A stretch of DNA of 57,417 nt from Candidatus Woesearchaeota archaeon (GTDB lineage Archaea > Nanobdellota > Nanobdellia > SCGC-AAA011-G17 > JAGVZF01). Positions 17,043-25,904 of this stretch are shown piece by piece; within the stretch, counting starts at the first letter, position 1; every line of letters begins with the position of its first letter. The notes under the pieces are model-generated. The model ran no database searches, was not told the origin of the DNA, and saw only the letters and a list, made by a program, of their open reading frames with translations. The translations under genes and the position numbers were made by a program. The DNA is taken from assembly GCA_018302785.1 (NCBI GenBank), contig JAGVZF010000034.1, positions 1-57,417 of the forward strand, given 5' to 3'.

Positions 17043-17245
17043 TTTACTAGAGATTAAATAAATAGTTATTACATATTTAATTTCTTTAAGTCTTAGAAAC
17101 GTGCTAGAGTTCCCATAATCATTTGCTTTAAAATTTATTATTCATACAGCAAGCTTTAAATAATTATTCAAAACAATAGTATCAATGATAAAAATAGAGA
17201 ATTATTGTTCTATATTATTTATAACAACAGAAAGGCAAGCCAAAA
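17043..17245. other. AT-rich intergenic stretch between divergent sugar genes
   Basis: About 200 bases without a convincing gene. It holds a TTTATAAC element at 17217-17224 that can serve as the TATA box of the acetyltransferase starting at 17246. I see no RNA fold or repeat here. Confidence 0.4.
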
Positions 17246-17842
17246 ATGTATGACGAAAAAAATTATGATCCTTCATTTGTATCATCTAAAGCAATAATAG
17301 GAAAAGGTACAACAATATTTAGATGCAGTGTAATAAGAGAAGACGTCCAAATAGGTGAAAATTGTGATATTAGAAATTTTGTCTATATAGACAGAGGGGT
17401 TATTATAGGTAAGAATGTAAAAATTATGGACGGTACATACATGTATAGAGGAATAAGAATAGAAGATAATGTTTTCATTGGTCCAAAAGTTTTATTCTTA
17501 AATGATAAACATCCACGTAGAGATAAAATAAGAGATTTAAAAAATATTGAATGGGTAGTAAAAAAGAATGCATCTATTGGGGCAGGATCAGTAATTCAAT
17601 CTGATATAACATTAGGGGAATATTCATTAGTAGGTGCAGGTTCTGTAGTAATGAAAGATGTCCCTCCATTTGGGCTAGTCTATGGAAATCCTGCAAAACT
17701 TAAGACCTTTGTTTGCAGAAATGCCCATCCTTTAAAGATTTCAACATTTATTCAGACCAAAGATAATGTTTCTTTTAAATGTAAGATATGCAATGACTAT
17801 ATAGAAATAGAAAAAAGCGATTTTCTAAAACTATCAGTATAA
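17246..17842 (+). CDS. Left-handed beta-helix N-acetyltransferase (WlbB-like) with Cys-rich tail
   Basis: The 198-residue protein has hexapeptide repeats covering about residues 15-150 (AIIGKGTTIFR, VIIGKNVKIMDG, ASIGAGSVIQSD). It ends the beta-helix with YGNPAKLKTFVC. The remaining 40 residues carry C-R-N-A-H then C-K-I-C, a possible zinc-binding tail not usual in this family. Similar enzymes acetylate the 3-amino group of UDP-sugars or decorate glycans. It is divergent from the oxidoreductase, which would supply the ketosugar. The exact acceptor is unknown. Confidence 0.8.
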   Translation: MYDEKNYDPSFVSSKAIIGKGTTIFRCSVIREDVQIGENCDIRNFVYIDRGVIIGKNVKIMDGTYMYRGIRIEDNVFIGPKVLFLNDKHPRRDKIRDLKNIEWVVKKNASIGAGSVIQSDITLGEYSLVGAGSVVMKDVPPFGLVYGNPAKLKTFVCRNAHPLKISTFIQTKDNVSFKCKICNDYIEIEKSDFLKLSV

Positions 17843-17865
17843 ATAATTTCAAACGGATATAAAAA

Positions 17866-19635
17866 CTAATATTTTAATTTTATTTTATTAATTATATCAA
17901 GAACTCTCTTTGTAGAATTTCCATCAATTTTATAAAACAAATCTTTTAGTATCTTATCCCTAGCTTTTTTTAATGAGTTAATTACTTTCTTATTATTTAA
18001 TACATCATCAATTGCTTTTTTTAAGTCTTCTTTACTATACACTTCATAACAAACACCAGCCCCAACATAGGGAAGATCATCCTTAACTCCAGTTAAATTC
18101 AAAGAGATTACAGGTTTATCAAACGCCAAAGCCTCTAGTATTGTAGAAGATCCAAATGATATTATAACATCCGAGACATAAAATAAATCATAAAGATTAG
18201 AGCTTAATATAGTTACATGAGTCTTATATTTAGCAGAGAGCCTCAAATACTCATTAGTAGTCAATTCATCTCCAGGATGTTTTTTTACAATAATTTGAAA
18301 TTCTTTAAGTTCTTTAGCAGAATCCAATAATGCTAGAAAAATTGGTCCATTAATGCTTTTATGAACAGCAGAAGTAAATAATATAATCCTCTTATTAGGC
18401 AAGGAGAATTTTTCCATTATTGAATCTTTATCCCTATTGTCAAGAACCGAATCTAATTTTGGCCAACCTGTGACTATAACATTTTTAATTCCCCTTTTAT
18501 TATAAAACTCTTTACTTCTAAGGCCATAAGCTAAATAATAGTCTAATGTAGGTGAATTATATGAAGTAGGCTCTCGGTTATTCAGAACTCCGTTTTGCAT
18601 ATACACTAAAGGAATTTTTTGTTCCCTACAGTATCTATAAACTGGTTTAGCTAGCCCAGATGATTCATCCAAACCAAATATCAAAGAAGGCTTACAAATA
18701 TCTATCATATTCCTTCCAACCTCATGTACATAAAGAATTTCTTCTATAAACATTCTTTTTCCAAAGAAATAATCAAATATATCTTCTAAACTATTCTCTA
18801 ATTGTATATTTAAATATGAAAATTTTATTTTTTTAAATGACTTAAATTTATTATTATAAATTTTTAAGTAATCCTTAACATTCTTTATATCATCAAATGA
18901 ACAAAATTTTTCAAAATCCACATAATCTAAGTTATTACTATCTAAGACGTTCTTTAATTGTTCTTTGACTCTAATTTCCTGCCTTATTATAAGTCCATCT
19001 GAAGTTCTTTTTATTATTGGGAGAATGCTATCAATAGCACTATTTAAGCTAATAATAAATAAGACTTGGTTTTTCTTTACTTCCAAATCTAGACTATTTT
19101 TTCTATTTCTATATCTTCTTAAAGTCCTGATAATAAAAGGTTTGAAGTTTGGTAATTTATATTTCCGTTTGCCTATAACAGGTATATTATAAAATCCAGT
19201 TACATCAAGAATAGCATTGGATATAACAGAAGCATCGTAAACGAAGTAAACACAATTTATCTTTTCATCCTGTATTACTTTCTTAAATAGTTTTATCATC
19301 TGTAATCTATCATTAAAATATTCATAAAGAAAACTAATAAAATTAGATTCCATATAATCCCACATATCAATATTTTTGTATTTTAGAAATTCCATTAATG
19401 TTATATTATTTACTTTTAATTCCCCCCAAGATTTATATAAGTTCCATGCCTCAAAAAACATATCTTTATTCAAGTCCCCATAATAATCTTCTTCACTTTT
19501 TGAATCAAAATTAATTAAATTCTTTGTACCTTTTAATGCAAGAATTATAAATTTCTCATTCTTAGAAGTTAAATTACTTATTAAACTATTATAAAAATTA
19601 ATTTCATTTAGATTTTTGATTACAATTAATTTCAT
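17866..19635 (-). CDS. GT-B-fold glycan glycosyltransferase (capsule-synthesis type)
   Basis: The 589-residue protein has a C-terminal half with the layout of CDP-glycerol-transferase/2-epimerase-like GT-B proteins: YMQNGVLNN, GWPKLDSVLDN, VKKHPGDE and then SDVIISFGSSTILEALAFDKPVI. That last part is the nucleotide-sugar binding region, with the Glu of SSTILEAL. The N-terminal 250 residues are less conserved. It is last in the minus-strand NeuA-NeuB-GT4-GT4 run, one base after the upstream stop, so it probably acts on the same glycan. Donor and acceptor are unknown. Confidence 0.7.
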   Translation of the reverse strand: MKLIVIKNLNEINFYNSLISNLTSKNEKFIILALKGTKNLINFDSKSEEDYYGDLNKDMFFEAWNLYKSWGELKVNNITLMEFLKYKNIDMWDYMESNFISFLYEYFNDRLQMIKLFKKVIQDEKINCVYFVYDASVISNAILDVTGFYNIPVIGKRKYKLPNFKPFIIRTLRRYRNRKNSLDLEVKKNQVLFIISLNSAIDSILPIIKRTSDGLIIRQEIRVKEQLKNVLDSNNLDYVDFEKFCSFDDIKNVKDYLKIYNNKFKSFKKIKFSYLNIQLENSLEDIFDYFFGKRMFIEEILYVHEVGRNMIDICKPSLIFGLDESSGLAKPVYRYCREQKIPLVYMQNGVLNNREPTSYNSPTLDYYLAYGLRSKEFYNKRGIKNVIVTGWPKLDSVLDNRDKDSIMEKFSLPNKRIILFTSAVHKSINGPIFLALLDSAKELKEFQIIVKKHPGDELTTNEYLRLSAKYKTHVTILSSNLYDLFYVSDVIISFGSSTILEALAFDKPVISLNLTGVKDDLPYVGAGVCYEVYSKEDLKKAIDDVLNNKKVINSLKKARDKILKDLFYKIDGNSTKRVLDIINKIKLKY

Positions 19636-19636
19636 T

Positions 19637-20740
19637 TTAAATTAACTTAACATACATCTCTTCTAATTTTGGAATAAGTACCTTCCAATCATAATTTATA
19701 GCCTTACTTTTAGAATAATTTCCCATTTCCTTCAAATCCATTTTCATAATTCTTTCAATTGTCAATATAACTTCATTATCATTTATTACAAAACCATTTT
19801 TCCCATTTTCTATTAGTTCTTTAGCTGCACCAACATTAGTAGATATTACTGGTAAGCCTGCAGCCATCGCCTCTAATATGGGGATACCAAAACTCTCATT
19901 TGAGGAAGTTAACACAAATAAATCTGCACATAAATAATAATCAATAATCTCATTGAAAAATTTTTGGCCAACAAATATTACTTTATTCTCTATCTTAAGT
20001 TCTTTTATTAAATTATTTAAATACTTAAAATATTCATTATCAACAACAGTTCCAACATGAACAAAGAATACATCTAGATCTTTAATTGCCCTAAGGCTTA
20101 GCTCTAATCTCCTTTTTCTGACTATACTACTAACATTAATTACAATAAATTTATTGGGGATCTCCAATTTTCTTCTAAGCAACTGTTTATCATATTTTTT
20201 CTGAAATTTATGATAATCCACTCCTGAAGGCCAAACAAAAATTCTTTCTGGTTTAAGATTTGTCCTTTCCATTAAAATTTTCTTTTGTTCTTCAGTAAAA
20301 ACCTGAATTATATTTGCTTGTTTCGCTGGCCATTTTAAAAAAAAATTATAATAAATTTTACCTAATACCCCTTTATGGGGTGGCACATCCCGGTCTATAT
20401 CAGCCCATAATACTAAATTATATTTTTTAATTCTCTTCAAATATCCTGTTATAAATGTAGAAAAATACCCAATTACATGCGTATGTATGATATCTGGATT
20501 TTTATCAAATAATATTCTAAATATAACGCCTGGAAAGAATGCCTTTTTAAAAATTTTTATACCCCTAAATCTTGTAATTTTAACTTTAGATGCTTTATCA
20601 TTTGGAGGCAAGGCACTTAATCTAACGTCAGAAGTGTATATTTCAACATCATGACCTAAGTCCTTCATACCCTCTATCATGTAAATGGTACTATGGCCAC
20701 TTCTATTACTATAATCATCTAATATGTGAATAATTTTCAT
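19637..20740 (-). CDS. GT4-family glycosyltransferase
   Basis: The 367-residue retaining GT-B enzyme has an N-terminal acceptor domain ending near the DIIHTHV motif. The C-terminal donor domain carries INVSSIVRKRR and the E-x7-E signature in ESFGIPILEAMAAG. Length is normal. It sits between another GT4 and the large GT-B gene in the NeuA/NeuB operon, where it should extend the same lipid-linked or surface glycan on the cytoplasmic side. The donor sugar cannot be assigned. Confidence 0.87.
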   Translation of the reverse strand: MKIIHILDDYSNRSGHSTIYMIEGMKDLGHDVEIYTSDVRLSALPPNDKASKVKITRFRGIKIFKKAFFPGVIFRILFDKNPDIIHTHVIGYFSTFITGYLKRIKKYNLVLWADIDRDVPPHKGVLGKIYYNFFLKWPAKQANIIQVFTEEQKKILMERTNLKPERIFVWPSGVDYHKFQKKYDKQLLRRKLEIPNKFIVINVSSIVRKRRLELSLRAIKDLDVFFVHVGTVVDNEYFKYLNNLIKELKIENKVIFVGQKFFNEIIDYYLCADLFVLTSSNESFGIPILEAMAAGLPVISTNVGAAKELIENGKNGFVINDNEVILTIERIMKMDLKEMGNYSKSKAINYDWKVLIPKLEEMYVKLI

Positions 20741-20762
20741 AAAGAGTAAAAACTAATTAATT

Positions 20763-21806
20763 TTATAAAACTAATCTTTTATAACCACTAATCACCTTTT
20801 CAATAATCACTTCCCAAACAAAATTTTTTTCTATGTGTTTTGATAACTCTCTACTTTTATCTTTAGATAGCCCCTCTTTAATAGCTTTTTCAATGCTTTC
20901 TATATTAAGTGGATTTACATAATCTCCATAATCCCCAAAATATTCTTTAGTACTCCCTCTTTCTGTTATTACAATATTTGTGCCAGCCAATGCAGCTTCT
21001 AAAGCAACTATACCAGGACTTTCAACATAACTGGGTAGTACAAGAACTTTGGCTGCAGCATATGCCGACATTAAAATACTTGAATCCATGTCAAACTTAC
21101 CCAAGAAATGAATATTTTTCCCGGCAGTCTTAACACAAGTATCATAATATTGTTGCTGATCAATAATTTTATCTCCAATAATAACTAAAGGAGTCCCAAG
21201 TTTATTCATTATCTTAATTAAATTAAGAACATTCTTCCTTGTGTCTATTCTCCCCACAAAAAGTACAAAATCTTGCAGTTTATATTTATCAATGAATTCA
21301 TCTGGTTTTGCATTCTTAAATTTTTTTTCAACTCCTACAGGTACTGTAAAAATCTTTTCTTTATTAATATTAAAATCCCTAATTAAATAATCTGTTTCGT
21401 CACGAGAATCAACAAATATAATATCTGACATTTTCAAAATACTTTTAGTTTTTATTCCAAAGTCAAATAATATAGAATTCTTTAATCCGAAATAAGCTAG
21501 ATTTTTGAACTTTTTCTTAAATCCGAATGATTCATATAAAGAATACTTCAATGAAGGCCTATTATATATAGGAGTTAATGCAATAGGAACTTTTTGTAAA
21601 TGCGCAAAATTAACTACATCATAACAATTATTTGATTTACCAAAATTATGCAATAAATCAAAATCATTTAGTTTATCTTCCCACGGATTAAATAATTTAA
21701 CTTTTATTCCCGCTTTTTCTAAATATTCTTTAGTTTTAAGTAATAAAACCTCTCCACCACCCGGATGCTGGAATCCTATATTGCTATTATTAAATAGAAT
21801 CTTCAT
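20763..21806 (-). CDS. GT4-family glycosyltransferase, paralogue of 27171-28205
   Basis: The 347-residue GT-B enzyme has PGGGEVLLLKTKEYL near the start, a donor domain beginning FVLFVGRIDTRKN, and a late ESPGIVALEAALAGTN segment holding the E-x7-E acid pair. It is a close paralogue of the gene at 27171-28205, with two exact DNA matches of 47 and 53 bases (21265-21311 and 21690-21742). The sequence between these matches is clearly diverged. It follows neuB closely in the minus-strand run. Confidence 0.87.
   Translation of the reverse strand: MKILFNNSNIGFQHPGGGEVLLLKTKEYLEKAGIKVKLFNPWEDKLNDFDLLHNFGKSNNCYDVVNFAHLQKVPIALTPIYNRPSLKYSLYESFGFKKKFKNLAYFGLKNSILFDFGIKTKSILKMSDIIFVDSRDETDYLIRDFNINKEKIFTVPVGVEKKFKNAKPDEFIDKYKLQDFVLFVGRIDTRKNVLNLIKIMNKLGTPLVIIGDKIIDQQQYYDTCVKTAGKNIHFLGKFDMDSSILMSAYAAAKVLVLPSYVESPGIVALEAALAGTNIVITERGSTKEYFGDYGDYVNPLNIESIEKAIKEGLSKDKSRELSKHIEKNFVWEVIIEKVISGYKRLVL
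21265..21311. repeat. 47-bp exact repeat, partner at 27670-27716
   Basis: The DNA encoding DEFIDKYKLQDFVLFVG is identical in the two GT4 paralogues while flanking codons differ. This suggests recent duplication or gene conversion, not constraint alone, because the third codon positions match too. Confidence 0.8.
21690..21742. repeat. 53-bp exact repeat, partner at 28089-28141
   Basis: The DNA encoding LLKTKEYLEKAGIKVKLF is identical in both GT4 paralogues over 53 bases, including synonymous positions. It is a second patch of identity separated by diverged sequence from the first. Confidence 0.8.
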
Positions 21807-21843
21807 TGGTATAAATATCAGAAGATAAAAAATAAAAAATATC

Positions 21844-22875
21844 TTACTGAACTAAATGTTCTAAGCTCAACAAAACACCTGCAGGTAAATCAACACTAAC
21901 TACCCTTCCCAAATATATTTCATATTCCTTTGGAGAAATACCAGTTCCAGGTCTCTTTATTCCAAGATTGTCCTCAGTTAGAATGTCTCCTGCTTTAACA
22001 TCTCTAGTTATTACTAAACTATGCCTAAATAAATCTGTTGCACTTTTCTCTACTTCTAAAAATGCCTTCTGAGTACCTAATGCACGGTGAATTTCATCTA
22101 CACCTCTTACTAACTCAGACAATTCATCAGGTTCAATTGAAGCTTTTTGATCTGGTCCTGGCCAATTTCTATCAATAGTAAAATGTTTTTCAACAAGATT
22201 TGCCCCTAAACCTATAGCAGCCAATGTAATAGTGATTCCTTGTGAATGATCAGAAAAACCTATAGGTATATTGTACTTTCTTTTCAATACAGGTATTACG
22301 CCAATATTACAATCTTCTGGTCTAGTAGGGTATTGAAAAACACAGTGCATTAATGCAATTTGGTCATTAATTTTAACAACAGACTGGAGGGCATCATCTA
22401 TGTCTTGATACGTAGAAGCTGCTGTAGATATTATCATTGGTTTCCCTCTTCTTGCAATATGTCTAAGTAATGGCATATTAGTCAATTCTCCAGATCCTAT
22501 CTTGTAACCAGGTAAATCAAATTCATCAAGGAAATCAATAGCTTCTCTGCAATAAGCTGTAGACATAAAAATTATCCCTTTTTCTTCTGCCCGTCTCTTA
22601 AGCGCACGATGATCATCTTTAGACAAACTGATTCTGTTTAATAATTCATATAAATTTTCATTCTCCAAGTGGACAGCACTACCAGCAGACTCTAACATTT
22701 CATATTCAGGTAAATGAGTTTGGAATTTAACAACATCAGCTCCAGATTCTGCTGCAGCATCAACTAATTCCACAGCCTTTTTCATATCACCATCATGATT
22801 TATGCCTGCCTCTGCAATAATAAAAGGCTTATAACCATCTCCAATATTTCTTCCAATATATATGCTACTTTTCAT
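21844..22875 (-). CDS. neuB: Nonulosonic acid synthase (NeuB/LegI family)
   Basis: The enzyme condenses phosphoenolpyruvate with ManNAc or a diacetamido-hexose to give a nine-carbon sialic-type acid. The N-terminal TIM barrel shows FIIAEAGINHDGDMKKA, VKFQTHLP, the HCVFQYPT segment, GFSDHSQG and VEKHFTIDR. A C-terminal SAF (antifreeze-like) domain starts around residue 280 and includes RPGTGISPKE. I set the start at ATG 22875 (MKSSIYIG), because GGAGGT at 22883-22888 stands seven bases before it. The longer ORF would start inside the ribosome site. It is downstream of neuA in the same run. Whether the product is sialic, legionaminic or another acid is open. Confidence 0.9.
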   Translation of the reverse strand: MKSSIYIGRNIGDGYKPFIIAEAGINHDGDMKKAVELVDAAAESGADVVKFQTHLPEYEMLESAGSAVHLENENLYELLNRISLSKDDHRALKRRAEEKGIIFMSTAYCREAIDFLDEFDLPGYKIGSGELTNMPLLRHIARRGKPMIISTAASTYQDIDDALQSVVKINDQIALMHCVFQYPTRPEDCNIGVIPVLKRKYNIPIGFSDHSQGITITLAAIGLGANLVEKHFTIDRNWPGPDQKASIEPDELSELVRGVDEIHRALGTQKAFLEVEKSATDLFRHSLVITRDVKAGDILTEDNLGIKRPGTGISPKEYEIYLGRVVSVDLPAGVLLSLEHLVQ

Positions 22876-22882
22876 GTTCATT

Positions 22883-22888
22883 ACCTCC
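22883..22888 (-). promoter_or_regulatory. Shine-Dalgarno deciding the neuB start
   Basis: GGAGGT on the minus strand lies seven bases before the ATG at 22875-22873. Two earlier in-frame ATGs (22890 and 22881) overlap or touch this site and are therefore unlikely starts. Confidence 0.75.
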
Positions 22889-22912
22889 ATATGTTTATCA
22901 ATTTAAAAACTA

Positions 22913-23629
22913 TTACAATAATTTAAGTTTCTTAAGATGTTGTTCTATAACAAAAAAATCTACTTCTGTGTCTATATCTAAAGAGGAAAATTCATCCATT
23001 TCATATATTGCATTATTCTCTTTAATAACTATATTATTCTTTTCTTTTAGTTTATCCCTTTTAGTAAACCAAAATGCACCATTAGCTTGATATACTGAAG
23101 GCAGTTGCTGCCTCTCTAAATTATATGCATCTCTTCCATCATCTAATTCTATCAATGGAACTCCCAAATCATTTTTTTCAACAAACATCCAATAAGGGGG
23201 GAAGGCTCTTTTTACACTAATTAAAGAATCAAAATTCCCGCTCATAAATTTTTCGTAAGCCTCCTTAATATGTGAAGCAGTTGTAAGTGGAGTAGTACAT
23301 TGTAATGTTACCACAACATCTACCTTAATTCCTTTACTCTGTTCCAAAAAAGATACTGCATGTTCTATAACTGGTGGAGTATGAGCAATATCGGTAGCCA
23401 AATGTGCAGGCCTTAAAAAAGGAACAGATGCCCCAAATTTTCTTGCAATATTTGCTATTTCTTCAGAATCTGTACTAACAATAACATCATTAAATACCTT
23501 AGATTTTAATGATGCTTCAATTGCATATGTAATCAATGGTTTTCCATCTAGTAACTTAATGTTTTTTCCAGGAACCCCTTTTGATCCTCCTCTTGCAGGG
23601 ATAATTGCTACAACATACTTATTACCCAT
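22913..23629 (-). CDS. neuA: CMP-nonulosonic acid cytidylyltransferase (NeuA family)
   Basis: The 238-residue nucleotidyltransferase activates the NeuB product with CTP. The CTP-binding loop is IPARGGSKGVPGKN near residues 10-23. Also visible are DGKPLITYAIEASL, VIVSTDSEEIA, LQCTTPLT and the later SLDIDTEVDFFVIE with metal-binding Asp residues. The length matches single-domain NeuA/LegF proteins. It is the first gene of the minus-strand run ending at 17866, and is divergent from a GT-B gene with about 50 bp between the starts. Confidence 0.9.
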   Translation of the reverse strand: MGNKYVVAIIPARGGSKGVPGKNIKLLDGKPLITYAIEASLKSKVFNDVIVSTDSEEIANIARKFGASVPFLRPAHLATDIAHTPPVIEHAVSFLEQSKGIKVDVVVTLQCTTPLTTASHIKEAYEKFMSGNFDSLISVKRAFPPYWMFVEKNDLGVPLIELDDGRDAYNLERQQLPSVYQANGAFWFTKRDKLKEKNNIVIKENNAIYEMDEFSSLDIDTEVDFFVIEQHLKKLKLL

Positions 23630-23646
23630 AAATATACACTATCAGA

Positions 23647-23660
23647 TAAATTTAAATAAA
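23647..23660 (+). promoter_or_regulatory. Promoter in the neuA/GT-B divergent gap
   Basis: TAAATTTAAATAAA is centred about 27 bp before the ATG at 23681. The 50-bp gap must also hold the neuA promoter on the other strand, so the two are probably read from overlapping elements. Confidence 0.45.
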
Positions 23661-23680
23661 TTTCTACTAGCCTCAACTTC

Positions 23681-24796
23681 ATGAAAATATTAAGTGCTGC
23701 ATGGCACCCCGGAAGTGCAAACTCAATAGCTCCTGTAATAAAGCAATTAGAAAATGATCCCAATGTTGAGTTAGAAGTACTTGCATTTGAGTCTGCAGCA
23801 GAAGTTTTTAAAGATAAAGGTATTAATTGTTCCGAAGTTTCATCGCCATCATTAGAGTCTATGATTTCAATAGTAGACTCTATAAATCCAGATTTAACAC
23901 TAACAGGAACAAGTAATCGGAACAAAAAACATAACGAAGTACTTGAACAAAATGTAACTCTTGCAACCAAAGTAAGGGGAATTGCATCATTAGCAGTAGT
24001 GGATGTAGTAAGTACATATACAGAAATTTTCAGTGGATCTAAACCAAATCAAAGATTTTTATATCTTCCAGATAAGGTAGCTGTAATGAATGAAAAAGCC
24101 AGACAATTAATGTTAGAAGAAGGTTTTCCAAGTGAAATAATTCATGTCACTGGGAATCCACAATTTGATGATCTATCCTCTATAAAAAGTAGTTTTACAC
24201 AAGAGGATAAAGAAAGAATAAGAAGAGAGTTAAATATAAGTCTAAATTCATATTTAGTTTTATTTTTGTCACAACCTATTGAAGATGACTTTGGATCAGA
24301 TACATCAAATCCAAAATACTTAGGATATACTGAAAAAACAGTATTCTCATACTTACTTGAAACAATACAAAAAACAAAACAACCTGAACAAGGACTAGTT
24401 TTACTTGTAAAAACGCATCCAAGGGAAGGAGAAGCAGAAAGTTTGAAAGCATTAGCAAGTTCATATCCAAGTACAAGATTCATTGGAAGATATAACCCTA
24501 GACAATTAATTTTAGCAGCAGATTTAGTCATTAGCGCATTTTCAACACTTCTTTACGATTCCACTTTATTAGACAAACCATCCATTAGCCTACAACCAGG
24601 TTTAATTAAAGAAGATATGATAGCAACCAATCCATTAGGTATCACAGTCCCCATATATACAAAAGAAGAAATAGTTCCAACATTGGAAAGAACAATACAT
24701 AATCAAAGTTATCAAAAAGATTTGAAAATAAAAAGAGATAGTTTTAAAATAGAAGGTAATGCAACGCAAAATATCTTAAATTTAATTTATAGATAA
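23681..24796 (+). CDS. GT-B-fold glycosyltransferase or epimerase-like protein
   Basis: The 371-residue protein has a GT-B-like arrangement. The N-terminal domain has AAWHPGSANSIAPVIKQL. A linker with VTGNPQFDD follows, then a C-terminal domain with LLVKTHPREGE, FIGRYNPRQLILAADLVISAF and SISLQPGL. It resembles the 2-epimerase/capsule transferase superfamily but lacks the strict WecB motifs. Its position divergent from neuA suggests it could transfer the nonulosonic acid or help make its precursor. That is inference from neighbourhood only. Confidence 0.55.
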   Translation: MKILSAAWHPGSANSIAPVIKQLENDPNVELEVLAFESAAEVFKDKGINCSEVSSPSLESMISIVDSINPDLTLTGTSNRNKKHNEVLEQNVTLATKVRGIASLAVVDVVSTYTEIFSGSKPNQRFLYLPDKVAVMNEKARQLMLEEGFPSEIIHVTGNPQFDDLSSIKSSFTQEDKERIRRELNISLNSYLVLFLSQPIEDDFGSDTSNPKYLGYTEKTVFSYLLETIQKTKQPEQGLVLLVKTHPREGEAESLKALASSYPSTRFIGRYNPRQLILAADLVISAFSTLLYDSTLLDKPSISLQPGLIKEDMIATNPLGITVPIYTKEEIVPTLERTIHNQSYQKDLKIKRDSFKIEGNATQNILNLIYR

Positions 24797-24801
24797 TTAA
24801 T

Positions 24802-25839
24802 TTAAACCAATTGAGCTGACTCTTTTATCATTCTTCTTAGAACAGCCCCCCTTAATCCACATCCATCGCATATTTTCATATCTCCAGACCTACCATCAAG
24901 ATGAAGTTTTCTAAAAGCCATAAGTTTTCTACTTTTCCAAATATCTTCTAATTTATCAGTATTCAAATTACCTACAACTTCTTCATTGTAAGTATCACCA
25001 CAACATAAAGTAACATTACCATTCCAATTTACAAATAATCTGTGCCAAAGTTGCGGGCAGGCAAATTTCTTTTCAACTTCTGGAAAAGAACCTTTACTTC
25101 CTAAAGACATATCGTACATATCATCAAATGCAACAATATCAACATGAGATCCCCAGAATTTCTTAAATTCCTCTACTTGGTGTTTATTAGTTTCTTGAAG
25201 AACAGCTTGTATTCTAATCCTAGGTTTCAATTCTCCAGCAGCATTTGTCTTTCCTACCTCATCTCTCAATCTTTTAAATCTACTAATATTCTCTACAACT
25301 TGATCAAATTTTGCACCAACCCTAATAGACTCGTAAACCTCTTTGGTGCATCCATCCACAGAAAAAATTACTTTATCAATACCAGCATCTATTAGAGCTC
25401 TAGCTTTAGCTTCAGTCATCAAAGTCCCATTTGTATTGATCATTACCTCGATAACCCCTTTTTGTTTAGCATATCTTACCATATCAACAAGCTTAGAATG
25501 TAGCATAGGTTCTCCCCTATAATTTAATTTAATAGAGGCTAATTTCTTATTCCCAAATTTATCTTGTCTTCCCTCATCAATACCTTTTTTGAATAACTCA
25601 AAATCCATATAGCCTAATTCATTTTCTTCATGGAATTTCTTATCACTCTGGAAGCACATTACACACCTTAAATTACAAGGTGCAGCACTTTCAAAGTCAA
25701 CATGGATTGGGAAATCATCCACTATATTTAGCGCAGGATTATTATTCCATCTCCATCTATACTTTTGATACTCTTCTGTACTCTCTTCATTAGACCCTTG
25801 AGCTACAGTAAATGTCGGATTAACAATGAATTCTACCAT
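24802..25839 (-). CDS. Radical SAM protein with SPASM domain
   Basis: The 345-residue protein has the radical SAM cluster motif CNLRCVMC with C55, C59 and C62. A C-terminal SPASM-type region has Cys at CPQLWHRL, LCCGDTY and CDGCGLRG that can bind one or two extra Fe-S clusters. VNWNGNVTLCCGD is the typical SPASM core. An AGAGG site precedes the ATG. It is the last gene of the WecB-to-DegT run. In such clusters these proteins often carry out dehydrogenation or rearrangement on sugars, peptides or lipids. The substrate here is unknown. Confidence 0.85.
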   Translation of the reverse strand: MVEFIVNPTFTVAQGSNEESTEEYQKYRWRWNNNPALNIVDDFPIHVDFESAAPCNLRCVMCFQSDKKFHEENELGYMDFELFKKGIDEGRQDKFGNKKLASIKLNYRGEPMLHSKLVDMVRYAKQKGVIEVMINTNGTLMTEAKARALIDAGIDKVIFSVDGCTKEVYESIRVGAKFDQVVENISRFKRLRDEVGKTNAAGELKPRIRIQAVLQETNKHQVEEFKKFWGSHVDIVAFDDMYDMSLGSKGSFPEVEKKFACPQLWHRLFVNWNGNVTLCCGDTYNEEVVGNLNTDKLEDIWKSRKLMAFRKLHLDGRSGDMKICDGCGLRGAVLRRMIKESAQLV

Positions 25840-25904
25840 ATAATAAGCCTCTTCTAATTTTAATTCCCAATATTTTAAATTACTTTTGGTATTACTAGTA
25901 GATA

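Noticed and set aside
17100-17210. Possible C/D-box small RNA in the 17043-17245 gap
   Set aside because: One ATGATA-like match but no paired box C and box D at the right distance and no closing stem.
23608-23970. Minus-strand ORF of 120 residues overlapping the GT-B gene start
   Set aside because: It runs antisense to a clear coding region and overlaps the neuA start. It has no recognisable domain.
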